NCBI GenBank assembly: GCA_019400425.1
Contig: JAFREE010000025.1
Coordinates: forward strand, 62,001 to 126,000
Length of the DNA stretch: 64,000 nucleotides
Direction of reading: 5' to 3'
DNA from: Hymenochaete sp. R1
Taxonomy: Eukaryota > Basidiomycota > Agaricomycetes > Hymenochaetales > Hymenochaetaceae
A program made the position numbers and the translations under genes. The notes beneath the pieces were generated by a model, which saw nothing but the letters and a program-made list of their open reading frames with translations, was not told the DNA's origin and searched no databases. Positions within the stretch are counted from its first letter, which is position 1; every line of letters starts with the position of its first letter. Below, piece after piece: positions 57,587-64,000 of the stretch.

Positions 57587-58804
57587 TCTGGCAAAGCAAA
57601 GCCCGAGGTACGCTCAAGCAAAGTCATGAATATCCCATAACAAATCATTTCTGATCACCTTTAAAAGATCTCTGTAAACCCTTACTTATCTACGACACGG
57701 CTGGCCTGTCAATTTACCGTACGGCGAAGCTGCCCGACATTCGACGTTCCTTTCTTTCGCTCTTTATCTTGTGGACATTTATTGTGAGTTGCCTTCAATC
57801 GCTTTTTAACTGCAATCGGAAGCTTACAAAAATTGCTTTGATCTCAGACACTGAAATGCACCTGCGATTGCAGGGGGTCGTTTTGTGACAGTGTGGACTG
57901 TGATCATCCTCATTCTCTGTAATATACACAATGGAATATATTTGTTTTCCTAAATTTTGCTTGCGAGTGTGATGACTGAATGGACCTAGATGATGCATAG
58001 AAAATAATAGAGCTGTGAGTTCAAGGATGCTTGTGGAACTAAGTACCATTGACTTGAAGTTGTACATCAGTCCAAATTCCTGAAATAAAGTATAGCTAAT
58101 TAGATGTAATTTGAGACCGGAAGAAAGGGTAAAAAATGCCGTTTCGAATACCAGGTGACCAACAGTAACGTCGACAATGAGAGTGCAAGAGGATGGTTCA
58201 AACGGAAAGTGTAGTGTTGCTAGTATCGCCCTGAGTCGAGCTCGAGCTCGACTCAAAAGTAATTCCGTAGATCTTTTCATGAAGTTAAAACGCCGGTGAG
58301 CTAGGTATATTGTCGAGCAGGCTTGTATCGAGCGAACGATATAGCAACATACGCCTAAGTGGGTTCAACAGTCGTGGATGAAAAGAGAAAAAGAGGCGGT
58401 ATTAGTCTGTCATTCGACACCGTAGATGTGGCTAAAGGACGGAATATTGTGTTCTAGACAGATCATCCCTTTGTGGTAGTTCATTGCACACATTTCTGTG
58501 ATGGAAATACGGCGAATAAACGCGATTAGCACTCCCTCTTTGAAGGACTTGGACCTTAATGTTGAAGATGCAGTCAGAGTGTCTTGAGCACATAACTTGA
58601 AGGACAACCTCCAGATGATCGACGCGATCTTCATAATCACCGCACCAATCCAAAACGGCCACCGTCGGCCCTCTACCCTCCCTTGTCATACGGACCACTC
58701 CTCATCCACCAAGTCCCAATAACAACTCAAGCCTTCTGTTGAAGGGCTTGTACACCTGGACACAGAGACACCCGTTATAGCGCGTAAATCGCGTCAACAC
58801 AGCT
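57587..58804. other. Intergenic between the pheromone precursor and CRM1
   Basis: About 1.2 kb. Minus-strand frames at 57795-58280 and 58410-58698 are open for 160 and 88 codons but have no recognisable domain and no convincing splice context. There is no seven-helix receptor here. The CRM1 promoter must lie at the right end. A 24-base perfect palindrome lies at 58232-58255. Confidence 0.4.
58232..58255. repeat. 24-base perfect palindrome
   Basis: The half-site TGAGTCGAGCTC is followed directly by its reverse complement. The outer ends give TGAGTC and GACTCA, close to the bZIP (Gcn4/AP-1) consensus, and the centre is a SacI/XhoI-like GAGCTCGAGCTC alternation. It could be a protein-binding site or a hairpin. 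Confidence 0.8.
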
Positions 58805-61800
58805 ATGGAGGTTTGTTTCCTTCTCTTCAACGGAATTGGATGAATGCGCGCCCTCGCGGATGACGGATGTCATTGTTGCTCATGCACTCCTCAATCTCTG
58901 TAGGCTCTTTTGGATTTTTCGCAGGAAAGTTTTGATGTCTCGCTCCTGGATCGCGTCGTGATGTCTTTCTATTCCGGTGCGGGCTCGGAGGTCCGTATAC
59001 ATCGTTGCGTTTCGAAGTCGTTGATTAATGTTGATGCCGTTGTCCATGTATTACAGCAACAAATGGCGCAACAGGTCCTTACGCAGTTTGAAGAACATTC
59101 CGACTCGTGGTCTCGTGTGCCAGATATTTTGGAAAAGTCGTCGTTTCCGCAATCCAAGGCGAGCCAATCAGTTACTAAGGAGCCAAATCGAAAGTATTGA
59201 CGCGCCTCTTAGTACATCGGGTTGCAAATCCTGGAGAAACTAGTTCAGACACGATGGAAGATGCTACCCGAAGGTCAACGGCAGGGTAAGCCTCTGACAT
59301 CTGAAACTTGGATCCTGGCTGACCGTAGGTTTTAGGTATACGTAACTTTATCGTTGGCGTTGTGGTGAAGGTCTCTTCGGACGAAACGACAATGCGACGC
59401 GAGAAGTCGTACGTGAATAAGCTTAATCTTGCATTAGTTCAAGTATGCCTTCACAATTCAATTATCCGAGTGTACGGATTCTCACTGCTCCCAGATCCTA
59501 AAGCAAGAATGGCCACACAATTGGCCAACATTCATTCCGGAACTCGTCGAATCTTCCAAGACTAACCTCTCCCTATGCGAAAACAATATGGTCATTTTGA
59601 AGCTCTTATCCGAGGAAATTTTCGATTTCTCTGCCGAGCAAATGACACAAGCGAAAACAAAGCATCTGAAAAATCAAATGTGCGGGGAGTTCTCCGAAAT
59701 CTTCAAACTCTGCTCAGAGATTTTGGAGGAAGCGCAGAAGACGTCTCTCATAAAGGCAACACTGGAGACGTTATTGCGTTTCCTTAATTGGATCCCGTTA
59801 GGATATATCTTTGAGACGACAATCATTGACCTATTGATGACTCGGGTGAGTTTACTTGAAATGATCCGCTGACCTCATCTAACTCTTCACCCAGTTTCTC
59901 GAAGTTGCCGAGTTCCGAAATGTCACGTTGAAGTGTCTAGCGGAAATTGCAGCTCTGAACGTTGGTCCGGAATATGACCCGAAGTTTGTTATTTTATTCG
60001 CAATGGTCATGACGTCGGTCAACCGCATGATTCCTCCAAACACGAATATTGCGGAAGCATATGCGAATGCGAATGACTCGGGACAGGAGCTTGTTCTTAA
60101 CCTCGCCTTATTCCTCACGAACTTCCTGTCAAATCATCTGCGTGCCGTCGAGACGGAGCAAAATCGTGATGTCCTTTTGAACGCACATTTATACATGGTG
60201 AAGGTGTCGCAAGTAGATGAACGGGAGATATTCAAAATCTGCTTGGAGTATTGGCTTAAGCTTGTTGCTGAGCTCTACGAAGAAATTCAGAGTTTACCCA
60301 TCGGCGAGTCCGGGCTGCTCATGGGGCTTAATCTTGGTGGCGCTTCAACCATGCTATCAGGTGTATCCTTGAGAAAGAATATCTACGGCGATGTGCTTTC
60401 AAATCTCAGATTAGTCGTCATTGAAAAGATGGTAAAACCCGAGGAGGTAAGTATATAATTACTTTCCCCCTTCATTTATAGGCTTCACGAGCTTTTCATC
60501 AGGTGTTGGTTGTGGAAAATGACGAAGGCGAAGTCGTCCGAGAGTTCATGAAAGAAAGCGATACCATCGTTTTATACAAGTCAATGCGTGAACTGCTTGT
60601 TTACTTGACACATTTGGACGTCCTCGATACCGAAACAATTCTTACGGAGAAACTCAGCAAGCAAGTGGATGGTAGCGAATGGTCTTGGAACAACTTGAAC
60701 ACGCTTTGTTGGGCGATCGGCTCCATATCAGGAGCTATGAGTAAGTCTTCGTGGGATGTCCTTGGTACTAGTGATTCACCATATCTTAGATGAGGAGACT
60801 GAAAAGCGGTTCCTTGTTACCGTCATCAAGGAGTTACTGGGACTCGTCGAGATGAAACGTGGGAAGGACAACAAAGCCATCGTCGCATCAAATATAATGT
60901 ATATCGTTGGCCAATACCCCCGTTTTCTGAAAGCACATTGGAAGTTCCTAAAAACGGTAGTGAACAAACTCTTCGAATTCATGCACGAAACGCATGAGGG
61001 AGTGCAAGATATGGCCTGCGACACCTTCATCAAAATTGCACAGAAATGTAGACGTCATTTCGTCATGCAACAGTCGGGTGAAACTGAGCCATTCGTCGAC
61101 GAGATTCTGCGTTTGCTGCACCGTATCACTGTTGACCTTTCACCTCAGCAAGTCCATACATTCTATGAGGCGGTTGGCTATATGATTTCAGCTCAACCCA
61201 ACAAACCGCAACAGGAAAAATTGATCTCTAGGCTCATGGAGATACCAAATAATGCCGTACGTCGTTGTACCTAAATCGGCTTCCCACAGACATCTCTAAT
61301 GCACTGTAAATTGGCTTTGTAGTGGGATTCGCTCATGTCGCAAGCTGCACAAAACATGGACGTGCTTAGCAGTGTCGACAACATCAAAGTGCTAGCAAAC
61401 GTACTAAAGACAAACGTTGCTGCCTGTACTTCGATAGGGAGCTTCTTCTTACCTCAGTTGGGACGGGTTTTTATGGACATGCTGGGCCTTTACAAGGCTG
61501 TAAGCGGAATCATCAGCGCATCAGTAGCCAGGGAAGGTGAGTTAATTCTAGCTGAATTCGTGTTTCCTCATTTGAACAATACTGTCCTTTCCTTAGGTAC
61601 AATTGCTACGAAGACTCCAAAAGTGCGACAGTTACGGACGGTCAAGAAGGAAATATTACGGTTAATGGAAACGTACATCAAGAAAGCAGAGGATTTAGAT
61701 GCTGTCTACAACAATTTCATTCCCCCGCTACTTGATGCTATACTTGGCGACTACCAAACAAACGTTCCAGCTGCCCGCGACGCAGAAGTCCTCAATGTAA

Positions 61801-62837
61801 TGTCGACTATAACTTCACGGTTAGGGGTAGGTGATAGCTATATCCGTATCCTTTTTTTTAAAAGTCTGACTTCCCCCTCAGTCTCTTTTAACGCCTCAAG
61901 TACCACCGATCCTAGATGCAGTCTTTGAACCGACGCTTAGTATGATTAATCAAGACTTCTCGGAATATCCAGAGCATCGGGTTGGTTTCTTCAAGTTACT
62001 GAGAGCGATTAACTTGAACTGTTTCCCAGGTAAAATAATTTACTTCTATTCATCTTAACGGTCTAACTATAGATGTTTCAGCATTACTTGGTATTCCTCC
62101 GCCCATGTTCAAGACATTTATGGACAGCATCATCTGGGCAATTAAGCACACGATGCGCGACATCGCCGACATGGGCTTGAATTGTACGTGGAAATATTGT
62201 TTCTTTGTTTTGTATATCGACGCTTCGTTAGTGTGCCTGGAGGTCGTAAATAACTTCGCCGTGGCGGACCCTCAAGTTTCGAGCGCATTTTTCCAACAGT
62301 TCTTCCTAAGCATCACACAAGATATCTTCTATGTTTTAACGGATGCAGATCATAAGAGCGGTTTCAAGTTACAAAGCGCTCTTCTTGCTCGAATGTTTCA
62401 ACTGGTAGAGACGAACACGATACCGTCACCGTTATTCGAACCTGGGTCGGTCCCCGACCCGAGCATCAGCAATTCTGTATACGTCCGCGAATACTGCTGT
62501 AATCTGTTACTTTCAGCCTTTCCTCACATGCAAACGTAAGTAACAACCCTCTCTCTTCTATCGATAGAAAGCATGCTAAATGTTTAGCTCCAGTGCACAA
62601 GTACAGTCGTTCGTTGTCAGTCTGGGTGAATTACACTCGGACATCAACCGGTTCAAATTGGCACTGCGCGATTTTCTTATTCAACTCAAGGAATTCTCTG
62701 GTGACAACGCGGAATTATTTTTGGAGGAAAAAGAGACCGAGGCACAAAAGAAAGCGGAGGAGGAACGCGAAACTGCCATGCGCATCCCGGGCATGCTCAA
62801 ACCCTCGCAAATAGAGGATAAGGACGAGGACATTTGA
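58805..62837 (+). CDS. Exportin-1 (CRM1) nuclear export receptor
   Basis: CRM1 exports proteins with leucine-rich nuclear export signals together with Ran-GTP. The first exon is only ATGGAG; after an intron the protein continues [20 protein letters not shown]. Conserved HEAT-repeat blocks follow: [82 protein letters not shown] and [20 protein letters not shown]. Then come [20 protein letters not shown] and [21 protein letters not shown]. The C terminus is acidic and ends [17 protein letters not shown]. The protein is complete, with about fifteen introns. At the position of human Cys528 (in LLGLCEQ) this protein reads LLGLVEM, with the Val codon at 60846-60848. Without that cysteine, leptomycin B should not bind covalently. 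Confidence 0.95.
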
Positions 62838-63192
62838 ACTCTGTGGCTAATGTGAAAGGTTCTGGAGGCCACGCGTCGTTTCCTGGTGTTGGTCTATTTT
62901 AGAATGTACTGCTTGTTATTTGCTTTTCTGCGCTTAGCTTATGTTCTCTTCCCCTTTTCGCCTTGTGTATACCGTTTTATTTCCTTGCGCCGTGGTGTGT
63001 TAAATGTAAAGTATCGTAGCAAAATCGGAGGTTTGAGTACTTGACTATTCCTCTGAAATACACAATTGGATTTCCAAAGAGAAAATGTGTAAGTTGAAGG
63101 GGATCGACAATACCGATCCTCGCGATAAGATTGCTGTCCCCCAGGACTAAGTCGGCGTGCTTCAGTCTTATTTCCGTTCACACATACACAAG
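62838..63192. promoter_or_regulatory. CRM1 3' flank and TMA20 promoter
   Basis: This 355-base stretch lies between two genes on the plus strand. It should contain the CRM1 polyadenylation region and the TMA20 promoter. No defined element is seen. Confidence 0.4.
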
Positions 63193-63929
63193 ATGTTCAA
63201 GAAGTACATTCCTCGTATATGCTCGCTGAAGTGACAATCAATCAAGTCTTAGGTTCTCGCAATCAGAGGTTACGGGACAGTCGATCATCAAATCCTCGGT
63301 TCAACGTGCCATCCGGTCTGACCTCCTTGAGCACCTTAAAGTGAACCCAGAAACTCTAGAGCAAATCTGGCCCAAGAAAGAGCCTCTAGTGCAAGTTAAA
63401 TGGTAAGCTGAAGCATCGATTCTGTGTCTCCTCGATAATCAATTTCTTGGTCCTCGTAGCAAGGAACGCATAATCATCTACACACTACAAGACGGTGATC
63501 CTCTGTTCTTCCAGCAGGACGGAGGCCCGCTATTCCCAACCCTACTACTCTTACATAAATGTGAGTTGGCGTATGAATTCTACTATCTTCGTTTCTCAGT
63601 GACTCGTCCCTAACCATACTGTTATAGATCCCTCAATTCTACCACTTGTCAAGGTTGACCGTGGTGCAATCCGGTTCCTTCTCGCGGGTGCACATATGAT
63701 GTGCCCTGGATTCACATCTAAGGGCGGATACCTGCCTCCAGAGGATGAACAACTGGCAGCCGAAACGCCTGTGGGAATTTTCTGCGAAGGGAAGCAACAT
63801 GCTGCAGCTATTGGTACAATGAAGCTCGGGTCGGAGGAGATTAAGAACGTAAATAAAGGAGTAGGAGTGGAGGTGAAGGCATACCTAGGCGATGGATTGT
63901 GGGCAACACCAAACATGGGAAAACGCTAG
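63193..63929 (+). CDS. TMA20: Translation machinery-associated protein 20 (MCT-1 family, PUA domain)
   Basis: Tma20 pairs with Tma22 (DENR) to recycle 40S subunits and to aid re-initiation. Four exons (63193-63203, 63253-63402, 63460-63560, 63628-63929) join to 187 residues. The first exon is just MFKK, spliced to FSQSEVTGQSIIKSSVQRAI. A conserved stretch EQIWPKKEPLVQVKCKERII follows. The PUA domain occupies the C-terminal half: PLFPTLLLLHKYPSILP, VDRGAIRFLLAGAHMMCPG and PVGIFCEGKQHAAAIG. It ends GDGLWATPNMGKR. Length and motifs are those of the family and nothing is missing. Confidence 0.94.
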
Positions 63930-64000
63930 GTGCAAAGCTGTATGTAAAGATTTGCCTCTCGTGTTCGAACCCTACAATGACTTACGTTGCTACAGAATTA
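63930..64000. other. Right edge, TMA20 3' flank
   Basis: These 71 bases lie after the TMA20 stop and show no gene. Confidence 0.4.

Noticed and set aside
57795..58280. 161-codon minus-strand frame next to the pheromone gene, considered as an STE3 receptor
   Set aside because: It has scattered hydrophobic residues but not seven membrane helices or receptor motifs.
63955..63980. gttcgaaccc resembling a tRNA B box
   Set aside because: No matching A box or foldable cloverleaf within about 60 bases upstream.

Overview
The window is nuclear DNA from a filamentous basidiomycete, most likely an Agaricomycete. The genes are dense and broken by many short introns of about 45-70 bases. The set is typical of fungi: YME2, NSA1, SFI1, TMA20, BMT2, an FG-nucleoporin and gamma-tubulin. 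There is also a basidiomycete-style sesquiterpene synthase and a small CaaX-ended pheromone precursor. No bacterial-type features, tRNA or rRNA genes were seen.

Layout. 0.35-1.9 kb (minus): a mitochondrial DUF3429 membrane protein. 2.4-3.7 kb (minus): a complete sesquiterpene synthase. 3.7-10.2 kb: a gene-poor accessory stretch with only doubtful coding fragments. 10.3-11.8 kb (plus): an Old Yellow Enzyme-type ene-reductase. 11.8-19.8 kb: a repeat-bearing tract, with many CAGCC words on the plus strand and two diverged direct copies of a roughly 0.2 kb repeat, enclosing a C2H2 zinc-finger protein and the 25S rRNA methyltransferase BMT2. From 19.8 kb to the end the window is mostly conserved housekeeping: DLD1, YME2, an FG-nucleoporin, gamma-tubulin, MBF1, a 5'-nucleotidase-like metallophosphatase, a DUF4211 protein, SFI1, a zinc-finger/coiled-coil protein, RMD5/GID2, NSA1, pirin, a peroxisomal enoyl-CoA isomerase, a SmgGDS-like armadillo protein, exportin-1 (CRM1) and TMA20.

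The most notable item is a 47-codon intronless gene at 57443-57586, in the otherwise empty 2.5 kb between the SmgGDS-like gene and CRM1. It starts Met-Asp-Thr-Phe and ends Tyr-Cys-Val-Ile-Ala, which is the layout of a basidiomycete farnesylated mating-pheromone precursor. No STE3-type receptor is visible in the window.

Several neighbours share functional themes: DLD1 and YME2 (mitochondrial inner membrane), BMT2, NSA1 and TMA20 (ribosome and translation), the nucleoporin and CRM1 (nuclear transport), gamma-tubulin and SFI1 (spindle pole body). This is ordinary eukaryotic gene order rather than operon structure. Three gene pairs are divergent over 0.17-0.31 kb and probably share promoters. Gene coordinates run from the chosen start codon to the stop and include introns. 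Splice sites were chosen by eye from GT/GC-AG signals and preserved protein motifs.
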